Source of the DNA: Candidatus Yaniella excrementigallinarum
GTDB lineage: Bacteria > Actinomycetota > Actinomycetes > Actinomycetales > Micrococcaceae
NCBI GenBank assembly: GCA_019113675.1
Contig: DXHA01000079.1
Span: forward strand, 1 to 48,482
DNA length: 48,482 nucleotides
Direction of reading: 5' to 3'
The notes beneath the pieces were generated by a model. It was not told the origin of the DNA and ran no database searches. It was given only the letters and a program-made list of their open reading frames with translations. Shown in pieces: positions 16,651 through 25,169 of the stretch. The translations under genes were made by a program, and so were the position numbers. Position 1 is the stretch's first letter; every line of letters starts with the position of its first letter.

Positions 16651-17991
16651 CTACTGGTTTCGGAATTCTTTAATAAGTTTCCGAGCCGTTGTCATACCGG
16701 ATTCCAAGGCGCCGTCGACACAGACACCGCGCCAGCCGCGAGCCCATTCTGTTCCGGCAAAAAACATTCGGGTTCCGGTGTCTTTAAAGTTATCCCAGCC
16801 ATCACAGAACTGGCCGGCCCGTAATGTGCCCCAAGCTTGACCGGACCATTTATCGGCGACCCAGTCGTGACCGGTCGCGTCTACGACTTCAAATGCTGGC
16901 TCCCACTGATTCATGATTGCATGGGCATCGGCGGTATCGTTTAGGTCTACGTTGGAGTGATCGCCACCAAAGCCGACCAAAATTGTGGTGTCGTCGTCCA
17001 TGAAGTACTCGGAACGTACCACCGACATTTTTGCCGGATACGGTGCATACCCAAGGAATTTATGGTGACCTTTAATCTTGATCCAGATTTTGGCTCCGGT
17101 GGCGTTCCAGCCCTCGTCGATGACGTTTTGCATGCTGTCCGGCAGGGCAGGACTAAATTCAACGTTACCCATGGCACCAACGGGCACCGTGACGATAGTG
17201 GCATCGGCTTTTACCACCTCACCGGAGTCTAGGGTCAAGGTTGCTCCGGCAGTATCGTGCGCAATAGCAGTCACGGCGGTATTGAGTCGGATATTGCAGT
17301 TGAGGTCTTCAGCCATGGCTTCGTAAATGCCCTGCATGCCGTTGGCCAGCTTGTATTTCAGTGTGATGTCATCAAGCAAGTCCAGTTCCATATTGCTCAA
17401 TGCGGCCCAGTGTTTTGCCATCAATGACGAGCCAGTATCGGGATTACCAATGTAGCCTGCAGCCCAGTAGGAACGGATCAAATCGATCTGTTCGTCACTG
17501 AACTTACCGCTTTCTTGGACAACATCAACCACGGATTTCTGGTCGTCGGCAAGGAATTGTTGGCGTAACGCTTCTGGACCATCAAAATCGTCTGACAAGA
17601 TCCACAGTGGGTCCAACGGCTCGGGGAAGTATTCAGCACCACGGGCAAACACTTCATCCATAGCCGGGCGGATCACGTCATCGTAGGATTGCAGATCACC
17701 GGTGGTGGTTTCACCGTTTGCACTGTTCCAACACACTTTTTCGGGATCCGGTGAGGCTACGATCGGCTGGTTATACCGCATGATTTCATTCCAAACATTG
17801 GCTTGGTACCAGTGCACCCAGGTGGCCCCCATTTCTAGGGGTCTGCCCATGCGCTCATCAGTCCAAGCTCTACCACCGATTCGATCGCGCGCTTCAATAA
17901 TTTCAACGCTGATCCCAGCAGATTGTAGTTCACGGGCCGCCATGAGTCCGGCGAATCCTGCGCCAACAACTACAACGTGTTTCGTATTCAC
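16651..17991 (-). CDS. Flavin amine oxidase (monoamine/putrescine oxidase family)
   Basis: This 446-residue FAD enzyme oxidatively deaminates an amine to an aldehyde, ammonia and peroxide. The dinucleotide-binding motif is VVGAGFAGLMAAREL near residues 8-22, then EARDRIGGRAWT, the substrate-side GATWVHWY, and the C-terminal FAD segment FAGTEWARGWRGVCVDGAL. Length and motifs match bacterial monoamine and putrescine oxidases. GTG at 17991 is the start, with AAGGAA upstream. The permease gene lies 32 bases upstream in the same direction, forming a probable uptake-oxidation operon. The substrate (tyramine, phenylethylamine, putrescine or similar) is not resolved. Confidence 0.9.
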   Translation of the reverse strand: MNTKHVVVVGAGFAGLMAARELQSAGISVEIIEARDRIGGRAWTDERMGRPLEMGATWVHWYQANVWNEIMRYNQPIVASPDPEKVCWNSANGETTTGDLQSYDDVIRPAMDEVFARGAEYFPEPLDPLWILSDDFDGPEALRQQFLADDQKSVVDVVQESGKFSDEQIDLIRSYWAAGYIGNPDTGSSLMAKHWAALSNMELDLLDDITLKYKLANGMQGIYEAMAEDLNCNIRLNTAVTAIAHDTAGATLTLDSGEVVKADATIVTVPVGAMGNVEFSPALPDSMQNVIDEGWNATGAKIWIKIKGHHKFLGYAPYPAKMSVVRSEYFMDDDTTILVGFGGDHSNVDLNDTADAHAIMNQWEPAFEVVDATGHDWVADKWSGQAWGTLRAGQFCDGWDNFKDTGTRMFFAGTEWARGWRGVCVDGALESGMTTARKLIKEFRNQ

Positions 17992-18023
17992 TATGCGTTC
18001 CTTTTCCTTACTATTGGCAAAAC

Positions 18024-19541
18024 TTATGATTCGGTATCTTCGGTAAGCACATTGCCGTGCTCATCAAGATTGCCCTGTGCGATGGCAATTTCCTGAGTTT
18101 CAGTAAATTGATCCTGTTCCCGCATTTGCGCAAAGCTGGATGGACGGCGGGTTTGGATGATTTGTCCCCAGATGAGCCCCACGATGCCGGCACCGATAAT
18201 TATGCCGGGCATGATATAAATCAGTGCCGAATTTTTCTCCGCTTCAATCATCAAATCGAAGTTGACCAAAATCATCAGGAAGACTGCGGTCAGGCCAACG
18301 GCGGCAATCCCCGGGGCAATGATGCGTACCCAAACGTTACGGCCTTGTGGGTTTCGGATAAACCAGGCAATGATCGCCACGGAGGTTACCGCAAATAAGA
18401 AGACCAATCCGAATGCCGCCGCGTTGGTCAGCCAGGTGAATAAGGTGATAACTGGGAACAGATCGCCAAGTTCGTGGTTGAAACCGGCAATGGCGAAACC
18501 AATCACCACAACCAGAGCCAATGCCGATTGCAGCATCGACCCATTTTTGGGCGCACCGTTATTTGAGGTTTTACCCAGTGCTGCCGGTAGAACCGTGGAA
18601 CGACCAAGAGCGAAGAAATACCGAGCGGTGGCGTTATGGAAGGCCAAAAGGACTGCTAGCAAGCTAGTCACAAACAGCAGGTTAGCAAAATGCCCCAGGA
18701 CTGGTGAGTGCTGTGCCAACCAATTAAAGACCAGATCCGGACCATATACTTGGGATTCCTCGATGATACTGCTGGGCCCAACACCAACGGTCATTGCCCA
18801 AGCCGAAAACGCATAAAACAAGGCAATCAGAATCAACGCAATATAGGTTGCCCGAGATACGGTGCGACGAGGATCGACTACCTCTTCTGAATAAATAGCT
18901 CCGGACTCAAATCCCATAAACGCGGCGATTCCGAAAGCAAACAGGACGCCGATACCGGGAACAAAGAATTCATCGGGCTGCAGTGCTGCAGCTGAAACAC
19001 CCTCCGGGGCAATCCCTAACGCCATCACATCAACGACGATGACCACAAGAAATTCCAATGCCACAACAACACCGAGGGCTTTGGCAGATACGTCAATGGA
19101 GCGCACTCCTAACAGCGCTACGATTAACCATCCTGCAAGTGCCGTGAGCCACCAGGGTAGATCGATGCCGGTGAAATCCATAATGAGGTTGGAAGCAGCG
19201 AACCCAAAGAGACCGTATAGGCCAATTTGCATCATGTTGTAAGAGACCAGGGCTAGGATCGCTGCAGCAATGCCTTGGCGGTTACCGAGCCCTTCGGTGA
19301 CATAAGCATAAAACGCCCCGGCGTTTTGGATCTGCCGACTCATCGCGGTGTACCCGACGGCGAATAACACCAACAGCAAGCCGAGCACGATGTAGGTTTG
19401 CGGGACACCCAATAACCCTGCAACCGCATAGTTTGTAGGGATCCCTCCAGCCAACACCGTCAATGGGGCAGACGCGGCAATAATAATAAATACTAACGAT
19501 GCAGTTGAAATACGCCGCCGATCTAAACGTGTACTTTCCAC
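18024..19541 (-). CDS. APC-family amino acid/amine permease
   Basis: This is a 505-residue transporter with about 12 membrane segments. LVFIIIAASAPLTVLAGGIP is the typical glycine- and alanine-rich first helix, and the cytoplasmic C-terminal tail is acidic. The frame extends to 19592, but GTG at 19541 has GGAGG six bases upstream and is the better start. It precedes the amine oxidase gene by 32 bases and is probably its operon leader, importing the amine to be oxidised. The pairing is clear; the exact amine is inferred. Confidence 0.85.
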   Translation of the reverse strand: MESTRLDRRRISTASLVFIIIAASAPLTVLAGGIPTNYAVAGLLGVPQTYIVLGLLLVLFAVGYTAMSRQIQNAGAFYAYVTEGLGNRQGIAAAILALVSYNMMQIGLYGLFGFAASNLIMDFTGIDLPWWLTALAGWLIVALLGVRSIDVSAKALGVVVALEFLVVIVVDVMALGIAPEGVSAAALQPDEFFVPGIGVLFAFGIAAFMGFESGAIYSEEVVDPRRTVSRATYIALILIALFYAFSAWAMTVGVGPSSIIEESQVYGPDLVFNWLAQHSPVLGHFANLLFVTSLLAVLLAFHNATARYFFALGRSTVLPAALGKTSNNGAPKNGSMLQSALALVVVIGFAIAGFNHELGDLFPVITLFTWLTNAAAFGLVFLFAVTSVAIIAWFIRNPQGRNVWVRIIAPGIAAVGLTAVFLMILVNFDLMIEAEKNSALIYIMPGIIIGAGIVGLIWGQIIQTRRPSSFAQMREQDQFTETQEIAIAQGNLDEHGNVLTEDTES

Positions 19542-19788
19542 TGGAGCCTCCTCAAAGTGTGGCGAATATCTCCAGTGTGGCTCGCTACACAAGGTGTTGC
19601 ATTGGTTCCTAGTGCACAGTCATTGGCACAGCGTGCCGGGTACTACGGTCCCCCACAAAAACCTAAGTATCGGATCAGTAAAGCTGCACCGAATCGCAAC
19701 AGCCATGCGCTGGCGTCAAAGTATAGGCAACTGTAATTAGACAAAGATCAAACTGTACCAACGCCGTCTTTCCGAGTTAGGAGAATAG

Positions 19789-20130
19789 ATGAACTACGAT
19801 ATTGGCCGACTAGCTGAGGCCAAATTCGAACCATTTCCACATCCGGCTGACCCTGCAAAAACTGCTGGGGAATTATCGTGGATTCGTGATGGTAAAGCAC
19901 AATTCTGGCGGGGCACAGCGGACACGATGCCCAAGGTGGCCCCTTACCCGTTTGCCCGAGCAGAAATCATTTACGTAATTGAAGGCTCAGTGGACATTGA
20001 GATGCCAGACGGCGAAACGATCCATTTGGGCGAAGGTGATGTTGGCGCATTCGATCAGAACATCGATACCACGTGGACCTTTAATTTCCCCTTCACCAAA
20101 CTGTCAGTCTTCCCCGAAGACGACGCCTAA
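19789..20130 (+). CDS. Small cupin-domain protein
   Basis: This 113-residue protein is a single cupin barrel. VIEGSVDIEMPDGETIHLGEGDVGAF-type spacing marks motif 1 and the strands after it, but the classical metal-binding His pairs are largely absent. It resembles the DUF861/EutQ-like cupins. AGGAGA lies just before the ATG. It is divergent from the amine permease gene across about 250 bases, so it may be part of the amine regulon. Function unknown; these cupins often accompany small-molecule catabolism genes. Confidence 0.7.
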   Translation: MNYDIGRLAEAKFEPFPHPADPAKTAGELSWIRDGKAQFWRGTADTMPKVAPYPFARAEIIYVIEGSVDIEMPDGETIHLGEGDVGAFDQNIDTTWTFNFPFTKLSVFPEDDA

Positions 20131-20139
20131 CCAACCTAA

Positions 20140-20182
20140 CTAAGCAGGGCCTGCACCCTGATCTGGGCGGGCCACTGCTTAG
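20140..20182. terminator. Bidirectional terminator-like hairpin between cupin and alkyltransferase-like genes
   Basis: CTAAGCAGGGCC pairs with GGCCACTGCTTAG with one bulge. It lies between two convergent genes and overlaps the stop codon of the minus-strand gene. T-runs are weak on both sides. Confidence 0.5.
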
Positions 20183-20493
20183 TTGCGGTAAACTTCTTGC
20201 CCGCCAGCGGGTTCCCAGCGATAACGGCGCATATCGACTTTTAGGCCGTCAGACTGAACACCTTCGGCTGCTAACAGCCCGAGTTGCTCCTGACGTTTAT
20301 GCGGTGGCGGTGTCCCATCAACACGCACAATGCGGTGCCAGGGCAAGTCGAAACCGTCTTCTTTTAGCACCCATCCCACAATGCGTGGTGTGGAAGCACC
20401 CGCAAGTTCGGCTATGTCGCCATAGCTTGCGACATAGCCTTGGGGAACACTAGCAACTGCTTCGCGGATTCGTTCGTGCATGGATTCGTCCAT
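20179..20493 (-). CDS. Alkyltransferase-like (ATL) DNA-damage recognition protein
   Basis: This 104-residue protein is the DNA-binding domain of O6-alkylguanine-DNA alkyltransferases, with GYVASYGDIAELAG, the winged-helix segment and RIVGWVLK. Where repair-active enzymes have PCHR, it has PWHR (in DLPWHRIVR): the acceptor Cys is Trp, the hallmark of ATL proteins. ATLs bind and flip O6-alkylguanine without repairing it and hand the lesion to nucleotide excision repair. GAGG precedes the ATG. It is divergent from a short operon that ends with a UvrA paralogue. Confidence 0.88.
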   Translation of the reverse strand: MDESMHERIREAVASVPQGYVASYGDIAELAGASTPRIVGWVLKEDGFDLPWHRIVRVDGTPPPHKRQEQLGLLAAEGVQSDGLKVDMRRYRWEPAGGQEVYRN

Positions 20494-20564
20494 TGCTCAG
20501 CCTCACTGCCTCGTCGTACAGTTAGAGTTTAAGTCATCCGACTCGAGGGCAAGGAGTGTTTGAG

Positions 20565-20777
20565 ATGGCTGAAAAATTCTCTGTAGGCGACCATGTCGCC
20601 TGGAATTCTGAAGCAGGCCAAGTCTCCGGGCACATCATCAAGGTGCATACCGCAGATTTTGATTACAAAGGTTACACACACCGAGCATCAAAAGATGAGC
20701 CACAATACGAAATCCGCAGTGATAAAACCGATCATATCGCCGCGCATAAGGGTAGTGCGCTTCGCCGCGTCGACTAA
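20565..20777 (+). CDS. Small Tudor-type protein (DUF2945, hypervirulence-associated-protein-like)
   Basis: This is a 70-residue basic protein. FSVGDHVAWNSEAGQVSGHI and the C-terminal HKGSALRRV match the DUF2945 family, a small barrel related to Tudor domains. AAGGAG upstream supports ATG at 20565 over a TTG at 20556. It is followed after 5 bases by a DUF488 gene, so both are probably co-transcribed. Molecular role unknown. Confidence 0.75.
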   Translation: MAEKFSVGDHVAWNSEAGQVSGHIIKVHTADFDYKGYTHRASKDEPQYEIRSDKTDHIAAHKGSALRRVD

Positions 20778-20782
20778 CTGAT

Positions 20783-21325
20783 ATGCCCGCTGCAAAGTTT
20801 TTTACGGTTGGCCATTCAAACCGTGAAGCAGATGAGTTTCTCGCACTGTTAAATGACAACGAGATCCAAGAGCTCGTGGATGTCAGAAAGCTTCCCGGAT
20901 CAAACCGATACCCACAGTTTAATGCGGATCAACTGGCGGATCGACTATCCCAGAATCATATCGGTTTTAACCGCTACCCCGGCCTGACTGGTCGTCGTCC
21001 GGTGGATCATAACATTGCGTTTGACACGAATGCGTGGTGGCAGAATCGTAGTTTTCATAACTATGCCGATCACGCGCTGTCTAATGAATTTCGTCAAGCG
21101 TTGCAGGCGCTGTTGCAAACCGGAACCGACCGGATTACCGCTGTGATGTGTTCGGAGGCAGTCTGGTGGCGTTGTCATCGCCGCATCATTACCGACTACC
21201 TGCTGGCTCATGAACAATCCGTTACTCACATTATGGGCCCGGGCCAGTCAATGTCAGCAACGCTGAGCGCCGGGGCGGTACCGCAGCCGGATGGGACGGT
21301 GCTTTACCCACCGGATGACGGCTAA
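20783..21325 (+). CDS. DUF488 family protein
   Basis: This 180-residue protein begins FFTVGHSNREADEFLALL and continues ELVDVRKLPGSNRYPQF, the two conserved blocks of DUF488. A third block, ITAVMCSEAVWWRCHRRII, contains the conserved Cys and the paired basic residues near the C-terminus. The biochemical function of the family is not established. It lies 5 bases after the Tudor-type gene and its end overlaps upstream reading of the UvrA paralogue, suggesting one transcript. Confidence 0.82.
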   Translation: MPAAKFFTVGHSNREADEFLALLNDNEIQELVDVRKLPGSNRYPQFNADQLADRLSQNHIGFNRYPGLTGRRPVDHNIAFDTNAWWQNRSFHNYADHALSNEFRQALQALLQTGTDRITAVMCSEAVWWRCHRRIITDYLLAHEQSVTHIMGPGQSMSATLSAGAVPQPDGTVLYPPDDG

Positions 21326-21398
21326 TAGCGCGGTATTCATAGTAAGGTCGGCAACGGTAGCTGCACCGTTTGGACGACTCGTACTGCGAAAGGCGCAC

Positions 21399-23909
21399 AT
21401 GGCAGAATTCAGTGACGAACATTTGGTACATGTCGTGGATGCGAAACTGCATAATTTGAATAATGTATCGGTGGCGTTTCCCCGCGGCGCAGTTGTCGCT
21501 TTTACTGGTGTTTCAGGTTCCGGGAAGTCGTCTTTGGCCTTCGGAACTATTCATGGCGAAGCACAACGCAAATATTTGGAGTCAGTAGCACCGTTTGCTC
21601 GACGACTCATTGGTTCAGCGGTTGATCCCCAGGTGGAGATTGTCGATGGGATGCCACCCACGGTTGCCCTTGAACAGCGGACCTCTGCCGGTGGGTCCCG
21701 TTCCGATGTTGGTACTATTACCGCCCTGTCGAATTCGTTGCGGCTATTATTTTCTCGCGCCGGGTACCACCCCGAAGAAATTTTAAATCATGACTACGGG
21801 ATTGCCGGTGGGCGGCTGACGGCGGGGCACTTTTCACCGTATACCTCAGAAGGTATGTGCCCAGATTGTCAGGGCGTAGGCAAGCAGTTTGATCCGGCCG
21901 AAGAGCTCATGGTGCCAGACCCGAACCTGAGTATTATTGACGGTGCGATTGCCGCTTGGCCGGGTGCCTGGTTGGGCAAGAATTTTCGTGAAATTTTAGA
22001 GACCATTGGCGTCGATACCGCGATTCCGTGGCGCAACTTAGATAAGTCAACCCGCGATTGGATTTTATTCACCGACCAGACCCCGGTGATTACCGTTGTC
22101 CCGGTTCGTGAGGCATGGCGCACCCAGGGGCCCTATGAGGGGCGTTGGGAATCGGTTTCCCGGTATTTGCGGCGCACCGTTGCGACCACCAAATCGGATA
22201 CCAACCGTGCCAGGGCATTGAGCTTCTTTACCTCCCGGACGTGTCCAACCTGTGCGGGTCACCGGCTCAATACCGCAGCATTACAAGTGCGTTATCTGGG
22301 GTCGGCTATCTGGGAACTAACCCAGCTGAGTTTGGATGAGTTACTACAGCTAGTGCAGGACCGCCACGACACCATTGCGGCGGCAGATCCGGCAGCTGAC
22401 GACCCAGAAACTGGTGCCGAACGTATTCTGCTGCCCACTGCCATCACCCTGCTGGAAGCGGTGACCGGCTTGGGCCTGGGACATTTATCCATGGATCGTT
22501 CCGCCAATACGCTATCTACCGGTGAGTTGCAGCGCTTGCGGCTGGCTTCACAGGTCCGCGAGGGCCTATTCGGGGTGGCCTATGTATTGGATGAACCATC
22601 GGCGGGCTTACATCCGGCAGAAAAACACATGCTCTCCCGGCTGTTTGAACGATTTATTGCCGAAGGTAATTCGGTACTGTTAGTTGAACACGATATGTCG
22701 CTGGTTGCCGAGGCCGACTGGGTGGTTGACGTTGGCCCCCAAGCCGGTGTCAACGGTGGGCATATTATCTATTCGGGTCCAACATCCGGGCTGGCTGATA
22801 TCGCAGAGTCCGTTACGGCACACTATCTCAATCCGGCCCCGTTGGTGCTCAACCAAGTACCGGCTAGGTCTGCAACAGGCATGCTCCAACTGACCGGAAT
22901 CACATCGCGCACCATTATTGACCAGAACCTTGAAATTCCACTTGGCCAGTTCACCGCCGTCACGGGTGTTTCTGGTTCCGGCAAATCCACGCTTATCACC
23001 CACGTGTTGGCCAGCACCGTCCAAGATAATGTCGCCACGACCATCGCCGATGCTAACGGCGCAGCTGATGCTGACCGCGTCCAGGTGGATTCCGTTAGCG
23101 GGCTTGAGCAGATCGAACGGCTGGTACATATTACCCAGCGACCCATTGGTCGCACTCCCCGATCAGTGGTTGCCACCTATACGGGGCTCTTCGATCGGGT
23201 ACGCAAACTGTTCGCCGAAACCGCCACAGCGAAGGCCCGGGGCTGGGGTATCGGCAGATTCTCTTTTAATGTTACCGAAGGGCGCTGTCCCGAGTGTGCC
23301 GGACTGGGCCAGATTGAAGTCGAGCTGATCTTTTTACCCGGCTCGTATGCCACCTGCCCGCGTTGTCACGGCCAACGGTTCAATGACGAAACACTCGAGG
23401 TCACGTGGAAGGGCTATACCGTCGCCGATATTTTGGCGCTGTCGGTCACTGAAGCCCAGCAGGTTTTTGCCGACGACGACGCCGTGCTGCGCACTCTTGA
23501 GGCACTTACCGCCATCGGCCTGGGCTACATCACACTGGGCCAACGCGCCACAGAACTCTCCGGCGGCGAGGCACAGCGGGTTAAATTGGCCACCGAGTTG
23601 CAGCGCATCACCAACAACCACACCCTGTATATTCTCGATGAGCCCTCAGCGGGACTGCACCCGGCAGATGTTGCCCGGCTCAAGGCCCAGCTGCATCGCC
23701 TAGTTGATCACGGCCACACCGTTATCGTCGTCGAACATGACCAGTCCATCATCGCAAGCGCCGATCATGTCATCGACATGGGCCCTGGTGCCGGCCGTGC
23801 CGGAGGCAAAATTATCGCTGCCACCACTCCGGCCCAACTTGCCCAGACACCCGACTCGATTACCGGACACTATCTTGCACCTGAGGCCGCGGTCACTGAG
23901 TCAGTTTAG
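21399..23909 (+). CDS. UvrA-like excinuclease ATPase paralogue (UvrA2 type)
   Basis: This 836-residue ABC ATPase has two nucleotide-binding halves: Walker A GVSGSGKSS (N-terminal) and GVSGSGKST (C-terminal), signatures LSTGELQRLRLA and LSGGEAQRVKLA, and Walker B VLDEPSAGLHPA and ILDEPSAGLHPA. CxxC pairs occur at CPDCQG, CPTCAG, CPECAG and CPRCHG. It is over 100 residues shorter than housekeeping UvrA. The missing part is probably the UvrB-binding and insertion domains, as in UvrA2/DrrC proteins linked to damage or drug tolerance. The frame opens at 21291, but ATG at 21399 follows GAAAGG and matches the family's start. It is the last gene of the Tudor-DUF488 operon and neighbours the ATL gene. 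Confidence 0.88.
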   Translation: MAEFSDEHLVHVVDAKLHNLNNVSVAFPRGAVVAFTGVSGSGKSSLAFGTIHGEAQRKYLESVAPFARRLIGSAVDPQVEIVDGMPPTVALEQRTSAGGSRSDVGTITALSNSLRLLFSRAGYHPEEILNHDYGIAGGRLTAGHFSPYTSEGMCPDCQGVGKQFDPAEELMVPDPNLSIIDGAIAAWPGAWLGKNFREILETIGVDTAIPWRNLDKSTRDWILFTDQTPVITVVPVREAWRTQGPYEGRWESVSRYLRRTVATTKSDTNRARALSFFTSRTCPTCAGHRLNTAALQVRYLGSAIWELTQLSLDELLQLVQDRHDTIAAADPAADDPETGAERILLPTAITLLEAVTGLGLGHLSMDRSANTLSTGELQRLRLASQVREGLFGVAYVLDEPSAGLHPAEKHMLSRLFERFIAEGNSVLLVEHDMSLVAEADWVVDVGPQAGVNGGHIIYSGPTSGLADIAESVTAHYLNPAPLVLNQVPARSATGMLQLTGITSRTIIDQNLEIPLGQFTAVTGVSGSGKSTLITHVLASTVQDNVATTIADANGAADADRVQVDSVSGLEQIERLVHITQRPIGRTPRSVVATYTGLFDRVRKLFAETATAKARGWGIGRFSFNVTEGRCPECAGLGQIEVELIFLPGSYATCPRCHGQRFNDETLEVTWKGYTVADILALSVTEAQQVFADDDAVLRTLEALTAIGLGYITLGQRATELSGGEAQRVKLATELQRITNNHTLYILDEPSAGLHPADVARLKAQLHRLVDHGHTVIVVEHDQSIIASADHVIDMGPGAGRAGGKIIAATTPAQLAQTPDSITGHYLAPEAAVTESV

Positions 23910-24165
23910 AATAATCACACTTTTACTATAAGCAACCAGAGCCCAATGGGATCCCATTTTGACAAGGCTTGACATGGTGAACACACCCTAGCTGAATCCT
24001 TGGCTACCGATGCAGACCCAGCCCAGTCAACCGCGGCCACACAACAACCAGCTCAGTCACTGGTCAGTAACCACGCCCACGACCAATAGCTGAGGCCACC
24101 GTGCTGCGACGGTGGCCTCAGGTTTGTCTGAGACAGTTAGATGTGCTGCTGAGACTTTGATACTG
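23910..24165. other. Intergenic stretch with a possible coding remnant
   Basis: These 256 bases separate convergent genes. On the plus strand one frame from about 23973 to 24089 reads a Gln/Ala-rich tail (ATDADPAQSTAATQQPAQS) ending in TAG, with no SD and a stop just upstream. It resembles the C-terminus of a lost gene, but this is weak. A terminator follows at 24090. Nothing else was recognised. Confidence 0.3.
24090..24121. terminator. Strong stem-loop between convergent genes
   Basis: CTGAGGCCACCG and CGGTGGCCTCAG form a perfect 12-bp stem with an 8-base loop. It is followed by GTTTGT on the plus strand. It fits a terminator for the UvrA-paralogue operon and possibly for the convergent gene. 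Confidence 0.75.
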
Positions 24166-25017
24166 TTATTGCGCCTCAGGATAAATTTGGCCAATTGGCA
24201 ACTGCTTCTCCGCTTGGAACGTGTCCTCTTCACGTCCGTAGGCCCAATATGCCGATAAGGACAAGTCGGCGCGGTCAATACCGCGTTCATCGTGCAGGTA
24301 GGCGCGCAAGGCTTTCATGGTTTCGCGCTCGCCGTGCACAAATGCTTGCACCCGGCCTTGGCGCCACACAAGATCTTTGACGGCTTGTTCGATGATGGTC
24401 GTCTCCGGGCTGAATGCTCCACCCCGGTGCAACCAAGTAATTTCTATGCCCTCGGGTGCACGTAATTGCCATTCATCGGCTGCATCAGCGACCTCAATAA
24501 GCGCATGGCCGACGGCGTCGTCGGGCATTGCTTCTAGTGCCGCAGCAATGGCGGGGATGGCGGCTTCATCTCCGGCGAGCAGGTGCCAATCAGCTTCCGG
24601 ATCAGGCTGGTATTTGCCGCCGGGCCCGGAAAATTGCAGCAGATCGCCAATCTGGGCATTCTCTGCCCACGGACCGGCTAAACCATCAGCGCCGTGGATA
24701 ACGAAGTCCATTTTTAAAGTTTTGGCTTCGTGGTCAACGGAATGCACCGTGTAGGTGCGCCGCACCGGCAGCTCATCTTTGGGCATGGTCTTGCGCAATT
24801 CTTCCAAGTCAAACGGCGGTTCTAATGCCGGATCACGCGGCAACAACAGTTTGACGTATTTATCTACGGCCTCGGAGTCTTGGAATAAATCAAAGTCTTC
24901 GCCGCCGAAGGTAATGCGCTTGAAGGTGGGCGAAAGGTCTTCGACTGCCATAACTTCCATGACCATTTGGGGACGGCGTGGGCGACGGCTGGCAGGTCGA
25001 GCGGCTTGCTGAGTCAA
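24166..25017 (-). CDS. Siderophore-interacting protein (FAD-dependent ferric-siderophore reductase, ViuB-like)
   Basis: This 283-residue flavoprotein releases iron from imported ferric siderophores by reduction in the cytoplasm. It has the SIP pattern: LSPTFKRITFGGEDFD, RRTYTVHSVDHEAKTLKMDF (FAD-binding RxYTxR-like site), HGADGLAGPWAENAQIGD and the C-terminal FVHGERETMKALRAYL. The C-terminal SLSAYWAYGREEDTF is the usual ending. No transporter genes for siderophores are adjacent. A DtxR/IdeR-like sequence lies upstream at 25070-25088, consistent with iron control. Confidence 0.9.
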   Translation of the reverse strand: MTQQAARPASRRPRRPQMVMEVMAVEDLSPTFKRITFGGEDFDLFQDSEAVDKYVKLLLPRDPALEPPFDLEELRKTMPKDELPVRRTYTVHSVDHEAKTLKMDFVIHGADGLAGPWAENAQIGDLLQFSGPGGKYQPDPEADWHLLAGDEAAIPAIAAALEAMPDDAVGHALIEVADAADEWQLRAPEGIEITWLHRGGAFSPETTIIEQAVKDLVWRQGRVQAFVHGERETMKALRAYLHDERGIDRADLSLSAYWAYGREEDTFQAEKQLPIGQIYPEAQ

Positions 25018-25069
25018 AGATTCCTCACGATCTCAAATAACGTAAAATACAACACAATATACTTAGCTA

Positions 25070-25088
25070 TTCACTAAGGTTATCCTAA
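25070..25088. promoter_or_regulatory. Possible DtxR/IdeR-type iron box
   Basis: On the minus strand it reads TTAGGATAACCTTAGTGAA, which agrees with the 19-base IdeR/DtxR consensus at about two thirds of positions, best in the first half. It lies 53 bases upstream of the siderophore-interacting protein gene, a typical DtxR target. The match is imperfect. Confidence 0.35.
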
Positions 25089-25169
25089 GAACTAGAACTT
25101 GGAAAGAGCCCACCGAATCAAGGTCCGCACAGCAGCGCATACTGACCGGCACAGTTTAGACTGGAGTTC

